Numbered from the stretch's first letter, positions 18,973-27,874 are shown. The stretch: 64,000 bases of DNA from Herminiimonas sp. (GCA_028292265.1 JAQGMR010000052.1:1-64000), one strand, 5' to 3'. Notes: generated by a model not told the origin, from the letters alone. Translations and numbers: made by a program.

Positions 18973-19527
18973 GTGAAAAAAATCATTTTAGCCGCTTCGA
19001 TTCTGATGACAATTGGCGACAGCGCTATTGCTGCCCAGCCTGCCGGCAATGGCAATTCCAGCTCGGCCGCCCCCGCGGTCTTTGTCGACGGCGCTGGAAA
19101 AATTATAGGCCGGGTCGTCCCGCAGCCAGCAACTGCGAATATTGCCGGCGTGCTCGTCAGCTATCAGACGGAATCGGTGGCGTTTGCCTTGACCCTTGAC
19201 CAGGACGCCGGCACTCCTCGGTCCACCGGGTTTAAGTGGGTTCAGGGCGTTATATTCTTTGCAACGGGCGACTGTACTGGGCAAGCTTACATAATTCAGA
19301 CCAGCGCGGTAGGGCAAGGTGGGGCAAGATGGGCTATGGCGTTGGCGCAAGGAAACCAGTGGACGGGCTATGTCAGCTTGCCAAACGCCGCGTTTCAAAC
19401 GACAACTTTTGCCTCGGTTTTGAATGCGACAGGCTGCCATCCCACTTCCTCGGGCGGGCCCGCCCTGCCTGTGGCGGCCTCGTTTCCTTTAGATGCGCTT
19501 GGAATTCCGCCTTTCTTTATGAAGTGA
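18973..19527 (+). CDS. Secreted protein of unknown function
   Basis: 184 residues. A clear signal peptide (MKKIILAASILMTIGDSAIA, cleavage about residue 22) is followed by a mature domain beginning VFVDGAGKIIGRVVP, with ATGDCTGQAYIIQ and a second cysteine near NATGC that could form a disulfide. Predominantly beta-like. No named family recognised; such repeat-free exported domains are common in Burkholderiales. AGGAGG precedes the GTG/ATG region: the start codon GTG at 18973 has AAGGAGGC about 6 bases upstream. Confidence 0.7.
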   Translation: MKKIILAASILMTIGDSAIAAQPAGNGNSSSAAPAVFVDGAGKIIGRVVPQPATANIAGVLVSYQTESVAFALTLDQDAGTPRSTGFKWVQGVIFFATGDCTGQAYIIQTSAVGQGGARWAMALAQGNQWTGYVSLPNAAFQTTTFASVLNATGCHPTSSGGPALPVAASFPLDALGIPPFFMK

Positions 19528-19722
19528 CCGGTTGTTTGACACGGGGCGGCGCGCGGGTGTCCTCTGCCGCGATGCCCTGTCGGCAGGTGAAGTGTTCGGA
19601 GCCGTCAAACAGTATCGGTGCAGGACGCTTGCCGCGCGGGGGGAGCCTGTCTTTCTTGTTTGGCGCGCTCCCTGCTATTCCCCATGGAGGAGAGGACTCT
19701 AACGCCTAACAGGAGAACGGAA

Positions 19723-20007
19723 ATGGCAACAATCACCATAAAAGACCCGCTGCAAGACCAGGAGCTTGACCGCGAAGCGATGGCGGCGGTGAAAGGCGGA
19801 CTCTATTTCGCGAGCCGATTGACGCCCGGTGAGCCAATCCGAGTGTTCACACCAGGCGAGCCTGTCCGGGTGTTTACGCCTACCGACCCAATCCAGCCCA
19901 CCGACCCAATTCATCCTGCTGCACTGAACCCGGGGCACCTGCTGGCGCCATTCCGAGGGCAAGGCAGCCGCAATTGCCGCTATTTTTTTTGGAGAACGCC
20001 AAGCTGA
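19723..20007 (+). CDS. Small protein with double-glycine-type leader and TP-x-(E/D)-P repeats
   Basis: 94 residues from ATG 19723, with AGGAGA 7 bases upstream. Residues 1-26 (MATITIKDPLQDQELDREAM then AAVKGG) match the leader shape of double-glycine peptides: polar N-terminus, conserved ELDRxAMxxVxGG, then a GG cleavage site. The rest has a proline-rich tandem motif, TPGEPIRVF / TPGEPVRVF / TPTDPIQP / TDPIHP. No cysteine-rich core. It may be exported by a peptidase-containing ABC transporter, but none is in the window. Its last 28 bases overlap the convergent lipoprotein gene. Confidence 0.6.
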   Translation: MATITIKDPLQDQELDREAMAAVKGGLYFASRLTPGEPIRVFTPGEPVRVFTPTDPIQPTDPIHPAALNPGHLLAPFRGQGSRNCRYFFWRTPS

Positions 20008-20525
20008 GCCATGTACGCCAACTGGTCGTAGTACTGTGTCTCCGAAATGATTTTTCCATCCTTGAATTTGATGAACGAAGCGCCCGGCACGGTGAAGGTC
20101 TTACCGGTCGGAGGAACGCCGGCTAATACCCCGGACGAAAATGGAGCCGTCCAAGTCCCGTTAACCACCCACTGCTGCACCATTGTTTCTTCGTCGGGGG
20201 TTGCTACGCTCGCCACTTGCACTCTGGCGTCTGGAACCGCTGCGAACAGGCCTTGCAGGGACGTGAGCATCCGTGCAACCGGAACTGCTCCGCCGGTGAT
20301 GGGACTTGAGAACGTTGCAGAGGGTTGAAACCGCTGTGCAATGGCGTCCAAATTGTGGCTGTTCCAGACGGCAGCCCCTTCGTTTGCCCTTAGCATCGCC
20401 GCGTTGGGGGACGCTCCTCTCGTCGCTGTGCTAGGACCTTCCGACGCGCAACCCCCAAGCGCTCCGAGAGTTGCGATTGCGAGCAAAGGGGTATAGAGCA
20501 GGGTCTTTATATTTGTGGCATTCAT
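19980..20525 (-). CDS. SnoaL-like lipoprotein, copy 2 (inverted)
   Basis: 181 residues from ATG 20525, chosen because it aligns with copy 1 at 14465 (both MNxxNxKT) and has AGGAAATGCG just upstream; the frame extends 22 codons further. The lipobox is LGGC. From AAVWNSHNLDAI onward the protein is almost identical to copy 1 and the DNA is about 93 percent identical by eye, while the signal peptides differ. The two copies face each other across 5 kb and form an imperfect inverted repeat. Role as for copy 1: probable periplasmic SnoaL/NTF2-fold enzyme. Confidence 0.8.
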   Translation of the reverse strand: MNATNIKTLLYTPLLAIATLGALGGCASEGPSTATRGASPNAAMLRANEGAAVWNSHNLDAIAQRFQPSATFSSPITGGAVPVARMLTSLQGLFAAVPDARVQVASVATPDEETMVQQWVVNGTWTAPFSSGVLAGVPPTGKTFTVPGASFIKFKDGKIISETQYYDQLAYMAQLGVLQKK

Positions 20526-20657
20526 CGCATTTCCTAGTTCGGAATCGAAGCTCCCTATCGGAGCGAATACTGGGATAGTCCCCTTCATCAACCTATCCTT
20601 CCGGGCCTCGCGGCGTGCCGATTCTCTAATCTGACGGAGTACCCGGAATTACCTCCG

Positions 20658-21368
20658 CTATTTCGTGTTTCGCGGCACAGGGCCAAAGGGATTCGCCCGT
20701 GGGTTTATATTTTGTGCCGCCGGAGTCGCAGACATTTTTTGTTGTCCTACAGTATTAACAGACGGCAAATAGGAGAAATTAACTTGTACCGAGTACATTG
20801 TTGCTCCGCCGTAGCCGTCATCGTTGATATCTATTATTAACGTCTGGCCGTTTGTGGATGACGGTATTTGAGCAATAGACACGGTCGGCGATTGGCCGGC
20901 GACCACTTCGCGGGCTTGCAAAGCAATCAGAGACACCGACATGTCGGTCACTGGCATTAATACGGACTGGGCAACATATTGGTCTGACAGGTCGCCAGAC
21001 GCAGGATTAAGAGCCGAAAAGACTGGCTGCCACTGCAGATTAGTTAATGCTGGCGCGCCGTTCACCGTCGTAGACAAGGTTGTAAGTGTAGTCGGGCAAT
21101 CATCCCGCACCGCGCCCACTGGGGAGTTTGAGAAATATCGCCAAGCAGCTGTATCTCCCTTGATTATCAAAGAATCCCTACCATCAACACATGCCGTTAC
21201 TGTAAGGGTCCTTTCCTCCGCCAAAATTTTTGTGGATGTTAGACCTAATAGGACTAACAATAGAATCATCGGACACTTAGTTATATACCATCTCTTTCCT
21301 TTAGTAGAAGCTAGCTTACTGCATTTTAAAATGGCCCCAGTCAGATGTTTTTCATACGCATGTTTCAT
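20658..21368 (-). CDS. Secreted protein of unknown function, 236 aa
   Basis: Start at ATG 21368 with AGGA about 8 bases upstream. A hydrophobic segment at about residues 34-50 (MILLLVLLGLTS) is a signal anchor or late signal peptide; the protein has an unusually long basic N-terminus before it, so the ATG just before it may be the real start. The mature part has two cysteines (TACVDG, DDCP) and a beta-rich composition, ending with Pro/Asn-rich residues. The gene and its upstream region are more A+T-rich than their surroundings, which suggests a separate origin. No family recognised. Confidence 0.6.
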   Translation of the reverse strand: MKHAYEKHLTGAILKCSKLASTKGKRWYITKCPMILLLVLLGLTSTKILAEERTLTVTACVDGRDSLIIKGDTAAWRYFSNSPVGAVRDDCPTTLTTLSTTVNGAPALTNLQWQPVFSALNPASGDLSDQYVAQSVLMPVTDMSVSLIALQAREVVAGQSPTVSIAQIPSSTNGQTLIIDINDDGYGGATMYSVQVNFSYLPSVNTVGQQKMSATPAAQNINPRANPFGPVPRNTK

Positions 21369-21996
21369 AGTGATTCCTAGCATTTGCGGTTATTTGACTA
21401 CTTGGCTCGTGCGCCGCTTTAACTATAGTCGTAACACCATTGAACACAAGATTTTTATGGTCTCAACTGAGATATTTCCGCATTTTTCCAATCTTGTTAT
21501 CTGCTTGTGCAGCGTTCGGCTACTGCATAACGTGTCAACAATCTTCGTAAGGTCCTACCTTGCAAGTAAAGTCGCCCCGGTGGCCAAGTTTTCGATATAC
21601 AGCTAAATGCTATACAAGCATTACCCGCGGACGCTAAATCGAGCCGCTGACTAGGACTGCGGACGCGCAGTCGTGGTCTCTGGCACAAAACCGTGGGGGT
21701 CCGCAGAGTGCCGAATTGAACTCATCAATGTATATCCCGCAGCGTAGGCGACCCTTGGACCAGTTTTAACCAGGCGTGCTGTGCGGCCGTCCCTCGTCGT
21801 ATTCGCCTCGCTGAGACTTCATTCGGTGCACTTGACCGCATCGGCCGGAAGGCTGAAATCCCGAATAAGTAGGCCCGACACGTCGGGAACTCCCCGGGCC
21901 TATCTACACCCGATTGGGGTGACGATGTTGCAGGTTATGTCGACCTCTCAGTAGCTCATTGCAACCGGCATATCAACTACTTGGCCACGGCTATCT
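21369..21996. other. A+T-rich intergenic region
   Basis: About 630 bp upstream of the secreted-protein gene. The first half is A+T-rich and could carry its promoter. The forward frame covering 20941-21606 is antisense to the real gene. No RNA gene or repeat recognised. Confidence 0.45.
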
Positions 21997-22245
21997 CTAC
22001 TGCGGCGTGTCACTGGCCGATGGCATGGCGATGGTATGACGCGTCCGCGGGTTCGCCCAGTGCATGCACCCCTTAGGAACCTCCTCGACAGTAACCCGCA
22101 CCTCGTCAACGGTAATCCCCCTGGCCCAAGATTCCGCATATTGCAGCGCGCTGTGCAAGATGGCGCAAAGTGCATGGTCCGTGTCCGGGTGTTCTGTGAT
22201 TGCATTACCAAAAGCCGTGAGAAGGCTCTTTTGCTTTTCGTTCAT
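21997..22245 (-). CDS. Small hypothetical protein, 82 aa
   Basis: ATG at 22245 with GGAGAATCAC directly upstream. The first 60 residues are helical and acidic (LLTAFGNAITEHPDTDHALC, LQYAESWARGITVDEV); the tail is irregular. No domain recognised. Together with the gene at 22377 it forms a pair of small cytosolic genes on the reverse strand upstream of the helicase module. Confidence 0.6.
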   Translation of the reverse strand: MNEKQKSLLTAFGNAITEHPDTDHALCAILHSALQYAESWARGITVDEVRVTVEEVPKGCMHWANPRTRHTIAMPSASDTPQ

Positions 22246-22376
22246 TGTGATTCTCCATTGAGTTATTAAGGTCGTTCAATATGTCCTGTCCACTCGCATG
22301 TCCGGCTGGTAAGGCGCTGCGGGTTTCCTTTTCAATCTAGCGAGCCGATTTATATTTTCCCGCCACGGGTGTCGAT

Positions 22377-22742
22377 TCATTTCGACTCATCGCTTGATGG
22401 GTTGTCACGTCCGGACGGACCAAACCGCAGGGTTATTTTTTCTATCAGCGCGACGATTGCGCGGTGTTTCGGACTACCGGTTCGAATGCGACCAACTTTC
22501 TGGTCAGCCGCGCCCCAACTGCTAGACGAACGTGCGAACTCCTCAGCCTCGAGCGTAGGTTTTAACTCAAACCATTCCGCTCGTTCCGTAATGCCGATGC
22601 GTCCGTGCCTGCGCCACCCTTCCCAGCTCGACGTGATGAAGTACGAGAGGCCGTGACAGGCCAGCAGCTGCTTGAAAAGAATAACGGTGTCGACGCCAGA
22701 CAATGAGTCAAGCGGCGTATTTGCGCGAGTGATGTCGTCCAT
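22377..22742 (-). CDS. Hypothetical protein, SPKHRA family member 1
   Basis: 121 residues from ATG 22742; the longer frame upstream has no ribosome binding site. Related to the gene at 51767-52084: both have LFxxLLxxxxLxYxIT, then W...RRHG.I, and end with GRxxxGSPKHRAxxAL. A cytosolic protein with no catalytic signature I know. Two divergent members at opposite ends of one island suggest an island-specific family rather than a chance frame. Confidence 0.6.
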   Translation of the reverse strand: MDDITRANTPLDSLSGVDTVILFKQLLACHGLSYFITSSWEGWRRHGRIGITERAEWFELKPTLEAEEFARSSSSWGAADQKVGRIRTGSPKHRAIVALIEKITLRFGPSGRDNPSSDESK

Positions 22743-23742
22743 TTTGCAACCCCGCTCAGAAGCCGCGTGCAGCGGAGAAAACCGGGGCAGCGCGCATCTG
22801 CTCATCCGATTGCAAGCTGTTGAGCTCGGAGACATGCCTTGGCTCGAGGGCGACCGTCTCGGTTAAAACACCGTTTTCATGCCTGAACATCGTTGTGCCG
22901 CTATACAAAAACTGAATGCTCAGAGTGGACGACCGGTGCCGTAAGACCGGAATTTGTGGACCTTGGTATTCATAATTTTTATCCAGGTTAGTGGCCGCGC
23001 AATTGCTGCCTATCCCCTATAGCGAGCAAAATCGCGACAACGCGCGCTAGACCGTGAAAAGGTCGCTTTGCCTTGGCTTTTCGCGATTGGTGAGTAGGAA
23101 AACGCGAGGAATTTCTTCGTTAATTTGCTATGGAAATAAAGTGCTCGATTGTCGGACGAAGCTCCGCAACCCGACGACTTGGAGTTGGGGCAGGCGCGGT
23201 TGGCGCTGGCGCGCTGACTTTGGACGTGGTCGGCGGGATAGCGGCTACTGAAGCTACCGTCGCGGGTCAGTGGCAACGGTTCAGGGCCGGTATGACGGCA
23301 GGCGGAAACCGCATCTGGGAAGTTTTCTATGCCAGGTCCATATCGTCCATAAGATAAATACTCGCTTACGAAATGACTCCAGCCGCCCCGCTCCAGCCAC
23401 GCCCACTGCTAGGGATTTTTTCGAAAGAATATAAATTCTCCGGCCTATACCTTCGGACGGTATGACTCTTATCGGCACCGTGCGGTTTTCCCGTCCTGCA
23501 CATGACATTTTGCGTCGCTGATAAGAACCGAGGAGAGACCTTGAAAGACGAGCTATTGGACCTGAACGAGCCGAGCGCCCTACCCTGCGCCAGCTCTAAA
23601 AACCATCAAGAAGGACCCGAAGGAAAGCGGCTGTCGAAGCCGCCGCAGCTGCGCAGACTACGGCTAAGACTGCTGCGCCGTGGTCAAGTCGACGTTATCG
23701 CGTCCCTTGGCGTTCCAGTCAACCAAGTCGGGGGGGCTCGCA
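22743..23742. other. Region upstream of helicase, at most one doubtful small gene
   Basis: 1 kb. A forward frame at 23502-23759 (85 aa) ends overlapping the helicase start and could be translationally coupled, but its sequence is low in complexity and it has no clear ribosome binding site. A second frame at 23130-23357 is Gly/Ala-rich and unsupported. Nothing else recognised. Confidence 0.35.
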
Positions 23743-25059
23743 ATGACCGCACGCTTTGAACCGCATCAATACGCCACGAGGCTTAAAGCTTCAGGCGACC
23801 ATGCCGTTGACGGCGGCCTTATCCATACATGGACTGGCACCTATTGGTCCGTGACAGACGATGAAGTCGCCTGTAAACACGCATACCGTTGGCTAGTTAA
23901 AGCGGACCCGAGCAATACCACTGCCGAAAACGCCAAGAAAGCCGTCAATTGCGCGAAGCTCTGGCTGCCGGAATTGGTGAAGGAATCCACGGATATCGTG
24001 ATTCCCTGCGCGAACGGTTATATTCGAGTCAACGATGGCGCTCTAACGCTGATTCCCGCCGATAAGTCGTTCGGGCTTAAGCATGCTCTTGACTGCAACT
24101 TCGAGCCGGAATGCGGGCCGGCGACCCAATTTGAGAAGTTCTTGAAAACGGTTTTACCGGACCAGGCAGTGCGGTCGCGCGTGCAGGAATATATCGGCTA
24201 TACGCTAATGGCCGACGCCAGATACCAGAAGGCGCAGCTGTGGCTGGGCAGCGGCGCAAACGGCAAAGGCGTGCTGGCCAACATCGTTCAGAAATTGCAT
24301 GGTAATACTGCCGCAATTTCGCTGGATGCGCTCGACGGCTTCAAGTTGTCCGTCCTCATCGGCGCTAGCCTCATCTATGTCGATGAAATTCCGAGGGCAC
24401 GAATCAACGAGCACATCCTCAAGAGCCTGATTGCCGGCGAAAAGGTGCAAATCGACCGGAAACACGAAACGCCTCTAAGCATTCATGTGCGTGGCAAATG
24501 GCTGGTACTGGGAAATCACCTTCCTGCCATTACCGACCACAGCATCGGCTTCTGGCGCCGCTGGGATATTGTGCCTTTTAACGTCACGGTTAAGGAACAT
24601 GACCGTGACCCGCTCTTGGCGGACAACATCATCCGTTCCGAGATGCCAGGGGTTCTCAACTGGGCGCTGGCAGGCTTGTTGCGCTTGCAGCACCGCGGAG
24701 CTTTTGAGCCGTCCTTGCCGCTCGCAATGCAAGATATCTTGAGCGACGCCAAACGGGAAACCAATTCGGTACAGGCGTGGGTCGAAGAAAACGACATTAC
24801 GGAATCTGAGCCGCTCCGTTCGAAGAAAGATGACGTGTATTCGCATTACCGCGAATGGTGCTTGCGAAACGGCATGGCTGCGATGGCGTCGCCGCGCTTT
24901 TGGAAAACGATTCGCAGCATCCTCGCCTTTGAGGAAGGGCGCAAGCGGGAGGGAACCGAGCAGGTCCGCTACTGCAACGTGTTCCTTCCAAGCGATAGGC
25001 AAAGGTCCGACTTCTCACTGAGCTGCGCCGAAACCGTCGTTCCTGCCCGGCTGATGTGA
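23743..25059 (+). CDS. SF3 helicase, phage P4/D5-type replication protein
   Basis: 438 residues from ATG 23743 (a G-rich tract lies 6-12 bases upstream; the frame extends 21 codons further). Residues 20-130 resemble the D5 N-terminal region. Walker A is LGSGANGKG (169-176), Walker B IYVDEIPR and motif C WLVLGNHLPAITD, all characteristic of superfamily 3 helicases in the phage/plasmid primase family. C-terminal about 90 residues form a winged-helix-like segment (VYSHYREWCLRNGM). The archaeo-eukaryotic primase domain found in the full P4 alpha protein is absent. It probably unwinds the element's own origin during excised replication. A palindrome follows 30 bp after the stop. Confidence 0.85.
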   Translation: MTARFEPHQYATRLKASGDHAVDGGLIHTWTGTYWSVTDDEVACKHAYRWLVKADPSNTTAENAKKAVNCAKLWLPELVKESTDIVIPCANGYIRVNDGALTLIPADKSFGLKHALDCNFEPECGPATQFEKFLKTVLPDQAVRSRVQEYIGYTLMADARYQKAQLWLGSGANGKGVLANIVQKLHGNTAAISLDALDGFKLSVLIGASLIYVDEIPRARINEHILKSLIAGEKVQIDRKHETPLSIHVRGKWLVLGNHLPAITDHSIGFWRRWDIVPFNVTVKEHDRDPLLADNIIRSEMPGVLNWALAGLLRLQHRGAFEPSLPLAMQDILSDAKRETNSVQAWVEENDITESEPLRSKKDDVYSHYREWCLRNGMAAMASPRFWKTIRSILAFEEGRKREGTEQVRYCNVFLPSDRQRSDFSLSCAETVVPARLM

Positions 25060-25088
25060 GAGGTCCTCTGGAACATGATTAAAGCAGC

Positions 25089-25112
25089 GAACGCCCGTCA
25101 TGACGGGCGTTC
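25089..25112. terminator. Perfect 24-bp palindrome after helicase gene
   Basis: GAACGCCCGTCA is followed at once by its exact complement. As RNA it forms a 10-bp hairpin with a 4-base loop 30 bp after the helicase stop. The downstream bases TCGTCATTGT are only weakly T-rich, so it may be a terminator or a protein binding site. Confidence 0.5.
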
Positions 25113-25928
25113 GTCATTGTGTCAGGTGTGCCGGGCTACATTCGTAAACTGTTCTATCCGCATGCGCCGTATGCGCGAACTATTTTAGTCGCCCGCGTAC
25201 TACTTTCAGAAAAATACCCGGCACACTCAGCACACTGACTTGCGAGTTGGCCAAAGAAGGGTTCCGAGGTCAACTATCATTCAAATGTCTGACAAGCCCG
25301 TCTTGCCACCCGAGTGTGCACACGAATGCGACTCGGTTTCCCCATGGCGCTTTTGGCACTGCTTCAAAGATAACCGCTGCTGAAGCATTGCCTATATCAC
25401 GGGTCGGCCAATGACGGGAAAGTGTGAATGTGCGTTTCAATATGGCGAGGCAAAGCGCTGCACGTGAGTGTTCGAATGCCTCTTCCTAAGTTCGACGAAA
25501 TATTCGTGCTTCGGAAGTTCGAGTCTTACGTTCGGGGCAGCGCCACAATCGGGCAGCACTCATTGGAGCAGGCGCCGCAAACTTCGGGTTACGGTCACGA
25601 CGTTGGTAAGCTTGCTTTTAGGCTCCGTCGAAGCGGAGCGTAAGAGCCGAAGCGAGGGAGGGGACGCATCCCCACACTCTGAAGCGTCTAACGATTGAAC
25701 TAGCGTCAACGAGAATGCCTCGCCAGCCCTCCGACCGGACAACGAATTTGATGGCCACGACAGCCATTGTTCCGGCGAACCTGGCAACTTACGTTGGTCT
25801 GCAAGGCAAGGTGCAAACCCTCTCCCCACCACAACGTCGCGGCCAGGTCTTGCTGGCTTACGGACCTTAATCTGGCGTGGATGGGCGCTGAGCCGCCGCC
25901 GGCAAAGCAAGCTATTGGCGACGCGTCC
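25113..25928. other. Region without a convincing gene
   Basis: About 800 bp between the helicase terminator-like palindrome and small membrane ORFs. Short frames on both strands (for example 25428-25643) lack ribosome binding sites. Nothing recognised. Confidence 0.4.
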
Positions 25929-26048
25929 TTATTCGTCACTAGGCGCGAACCGAAATGCTAAGGCTTCGATAGAGTACGCGGCGACAGCCAGCACCATTAA
26001 CGCGGCAACGACGACCGAACACCATGCCTGCCGACTTTTCGTACTCTT
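25929..26048 (-). pseudogene. Degenerate copy of small membrane protein gene
   Basis: The reverse frame encodes SRQAWCSVVVAALMVLAVAA then YSIEALAFRFAPSDE and stop. This aligns with the transmembrane protein at 26139-26297 (AQGWFLVGAAVVVVLAAAAYCIESV). It opens after a TAG with no ATG, GTG or TTG before the membrane helix, so it probably cannot be translated normally. Seen directly in the sequence; interpretation as a decayed duplicate is inference. Confidence 0.45.
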
Positions 26049-26072
26049 CTAGCTGAAGTCTGCTGATTTGTG

Positions 26073-26100
26073 AAAAATCCCCCCGCTTACGCGGAGGGAT
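26073..26100 (-). terminator. Rho-independent terminator for small membrane protein gene
   Basis: Reading the reverse strand: CCCTCCGC, loop GTAA, GCGGGGGG, then ATTTTT. An 8-bp stem (one G-T pair) followed by a T run, 40 bp after the stop of the gene at 26139. Confidence 0.75.
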
Positions 26101-26138
26101 GTCTGCCAAGGTGCCGAGAAGGGATGCGTTGGCAGGAA

Positions 26139-26297
26139 TTACTCCCGGGACTTTTGCAGTTTCTTCCTCCCCCTATATCGTCGCAGGGCCGCTACAAAAA
26201 TCACGACGCTCTCGATGCAGTATGCGGCGGCGGCCAGCACCACGACAACGGCCGCGCCGACCAAGAACCACCCTTGGGCCTTGTCCACGCAATCCAT
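26139..26297 (-). CDS. Small single-pass membrane protein, 52 aa
   Basis: Start at ATG 26297, with AAAAGGAGAAGAAA directly upstream. The sequence is MDCVDKAQGWF, a hydrophobic helix of about 25 residues (Val/Ala-rich), then a basic tail RRYRGRKKLQKSRE, so N-out/C-in topology is likely. It has its own terminator at 26073-26100 and a decayed duplicate just beyond. Small membrane proteins of this size can be toxins, holins or regulators; none of these can be shown here. Confidence 0.65.
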   Translation of the reverse strand: MDCVDKAQGWFLVGAAVVVVLAAAAYCIESVVIFVAALRRYRGRKKLQKSRE

Positions 26298-26408
26298 TTT
26301 CTTCTCCTTTTGAACGGTTGACCTAATCGGTATAGGCAACGGCGCCGAAACGCAGGCGCGCCGCGGTTGCTATACGACGAAGACACATTTTTTTTGGAGG
26401 TCGATGGA

Positions 26409-26540
26409 ATGAACGATGAACAGGACAAGAACTGCGCTCAGCCAATGGATGCAGCGGCTCCCTTGGTGCTGCAGATTTGCGCGGAAGCTATTTTGGTACG
26501 TGATGCGAAGGCCGTCCTGCCGGAGCTAACGAGCTCATAA
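26409..26540 (+). CDS. Candidate small protein, 43 aa
   Basis: ATG at 26409 preceded by GGAGG at 26396-26400 (8-base spacing), one of the strongest ribosome binding sites in this part of the window. The frame encodes MNDEQDKNCAQPMDAAAPLV then LQICAEAILVRDAKAVLPEL and ends TSS. It is divergent from the small membrane gene and precedes the parA operon. No homologue known to me. Confidence 0.4.
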   Translation: MNDEQDKNCAQPMDAAAPLVLQICAEAILVRDAKAVLPELTSS

Positions 26541-26647
26541 AGCCGGTGACTCTTCCCGCCGGCCGTATATACCGCTGTCGCGGCACGACGATGTCCACGA
26601 ATCTGCGACTGCTCGACAAACTGCCGAGCTCACGAGCCAACTGACCC

Positions 26648-26663
26648 AACGATATAACGATAT
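26648..26663. promoter_or_regulatory. Tandem 8-bp repeat upstream of parA (possible operator)
   Basis: Two exact copies of AACGATAT in tandem, about 90 bp before the parA ATG, followed by CTATACGG. The unit ATAACGAT differs by one base from the ATAACGGT unit of the array at 28033-28072, so the same partner protein may bind both and repress its own operon. Confidence 0.45.
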
Positions 26664-26753
26664 GCGCTATACGGTTTGCAGGCCGATTTCGGCATGCAGG
26701 TGCGCACGTATATGGCACTTTCAACTATGCACAGGCACACTACAGAGGCATAT

Positions 26754-27413
26754 ATGACAACACGCACGGTCACGTTCTTCAACTACAAAGGGGGCAGCGG
26801 AAAAACTTTGGGTTCCGCAGCGCTTGCCGCCGAATTTTCCCTACGAGGGCACCGTACGCTGCTTGTAGACGGCGACAAACAAGGTTCGGCGACCCAGTGT
26901 GCGCTTGCCGCCGCAGATGACGCGCCCTTCCCTGCGATGGTGCTCAACTTTTCGCAGTTCGGGGATAAATTGCATCGTGAGCTTGCACGACATCTCGAGA
27001 ATTACGATTACATAATTATCGACACGCCGGCTGCGGCCGATTCTGCCATCACTCAATCAGCGCTCTTATTAGCCGACTTGGCCATCATCCCGGTCAAGAC
27101 GTCCCCACCTGACATCTGGGCGAGCCGTGTCGCCGTCTTGTCCATCGAGGAGGCTCGACGCATCAACCGAAAACTGAAGGCTGTAGTGCTAGCAAATGCG
27201 GTCGACCGCACCACTATATCTCGGGTCGTGGTCGAACAACTTCCATCCCTCGGGCTACCAGTGCTGAAGTCTTGCTTGCATAACCGCGTGGCTTATCAGG
27301 AGGCGATTGCAACCGGTTCGCACGTCTCCCTGGGCGGCCGGGGCGCCCGCAAGGCCGCTGCTGAAATGGCCAGCCTGGCGGACGAAATACTTAACATGCT
27401 GGAGGAAGAATGA
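26754..27413 (+). CDS. parA: ParA-family partition ATPase
   Basis: 219 residues from ATG 26754, which has AGAGG 7 bases upstream (the frame opens 26 codons earlier). The deviant Walker A motif is NYKGGSGKTLGSA (residues about 10-22), with signature lysine KGG. Walker A' is LLVDGDKQGSAT and Walker B YIIIDTPAAADSAI. No N-terminal DNA-binding domain, so it belongs to the short type Ib ParA group that pairs with small ribbon-helix-helix partners. It overlaps the next gene by 4 bases (ATGA). Such pairs segregate plasmids or stabilise excised integrative elements. Confidence 0.9.
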   Translation: MTTRTVTFFNYKGGSGKTLGSAALAAEFSLRGHRTLLVDGDKQGSATQCALAAADDAPFPAMVLNFSQFGDKLHRELARHLENYDYIIIDTPAAADSAITQSALLLADLAIIPVKTSPPDIWASRVAVLSIEEARRINRKLKAVVLANAVDRTTISRVVVEQLPSLGLPVLKSCLHNRVAYQEAIATGSHVSLGGRGARKAAAEMASLADEILNMLEEE

Positions 27414-27745
27414 AAACGAAAGAGCAATTGAACGAAGGCATCACACGCGGTGACGACCGCTCCAAAGCAAATGTTGCGGAGCACGTAGCTGCGCCGGAGC
27501 CGACTGTGGAGGTAACAGAGCGGAAGTCACAAGTGGTGCGCATTGGTGCATCCATGCCGTCGTCTGACCGTGCCGTCTTGAAGGCCCTAGAGGCAAGAGT
27601 CCGCCCGTTGAAATTGAGCGCCAAGACCACAACGGTCTCCGACTTGGTAAGGGCTGGCATCTACGCCCTTTCAGGCTTGCCTGACAAAGACCTCGTGTCT
27701 ATAATCTCGCGGCTGGAGCATATTAAGCCTGGGCCAAAGAAGTAG
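27410..27745 (+). CDS. Probable ParB-like centromere-binding protein (ribbon-helix-helix)
   Basis: 111 residues, start overlapping the parA stop. The N-terminal 40 residues are polar and unstructured, as in ParG-type partners, where this arm stimulates ParA. Residues about 45-100 (RIGASMPSSDRAVLKALEAR, TTTVSDLVRAGIYALSGLPD) fit a ribbon-helix-helix dimer: a beta strand then two helices. Followed by a strong terminator and two 8-bp repeat arrays that are likely binding sites. Assigned from context plus fold pattern, not from a recognised family. Confidence 0.65.
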   Translation: MKTKEQLNEGITRGDDRSKANVAEHVAAPEPTVEVTERKSQVVRIGASMPSSDRAVLKALEARVRPLKLSAKTTTVSDLVRAGIYALSGLPDKDLVSIISRLEHIKPGPKK

Positions 27746-27756
27746 CCATTCGTTAA

Positions 27757-27790
27757 AAAAGCGGCGCCTCTAAAAAAGGCGCCGCTTTTT
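27757..27790 (+). terminator. Strong rho-independent terminator of the par operon
   Basis: AAAA-GCGGCGCCT, a 7-base A-rich loop, AGGCGCCGC and TTTTT. The 9-bp G+C-rich stem is flanked by an A tract and a T tract, so it can act in both directions. Confidence 0.9.
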
Positions 27791-27874
27791 ATCATGAAAA
27801 CAAAAAAATCGTCTGACAGGCATGTCATGGGATATAGATGTTGTTAACCCTTTGGGCCGCGGGACGAAATTATA

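Noticed and set aside
20941-21606. A 221-codon forward open frame
   Set aside because: Antisense to the secreted protein at 20658-21368; no signal of its own.
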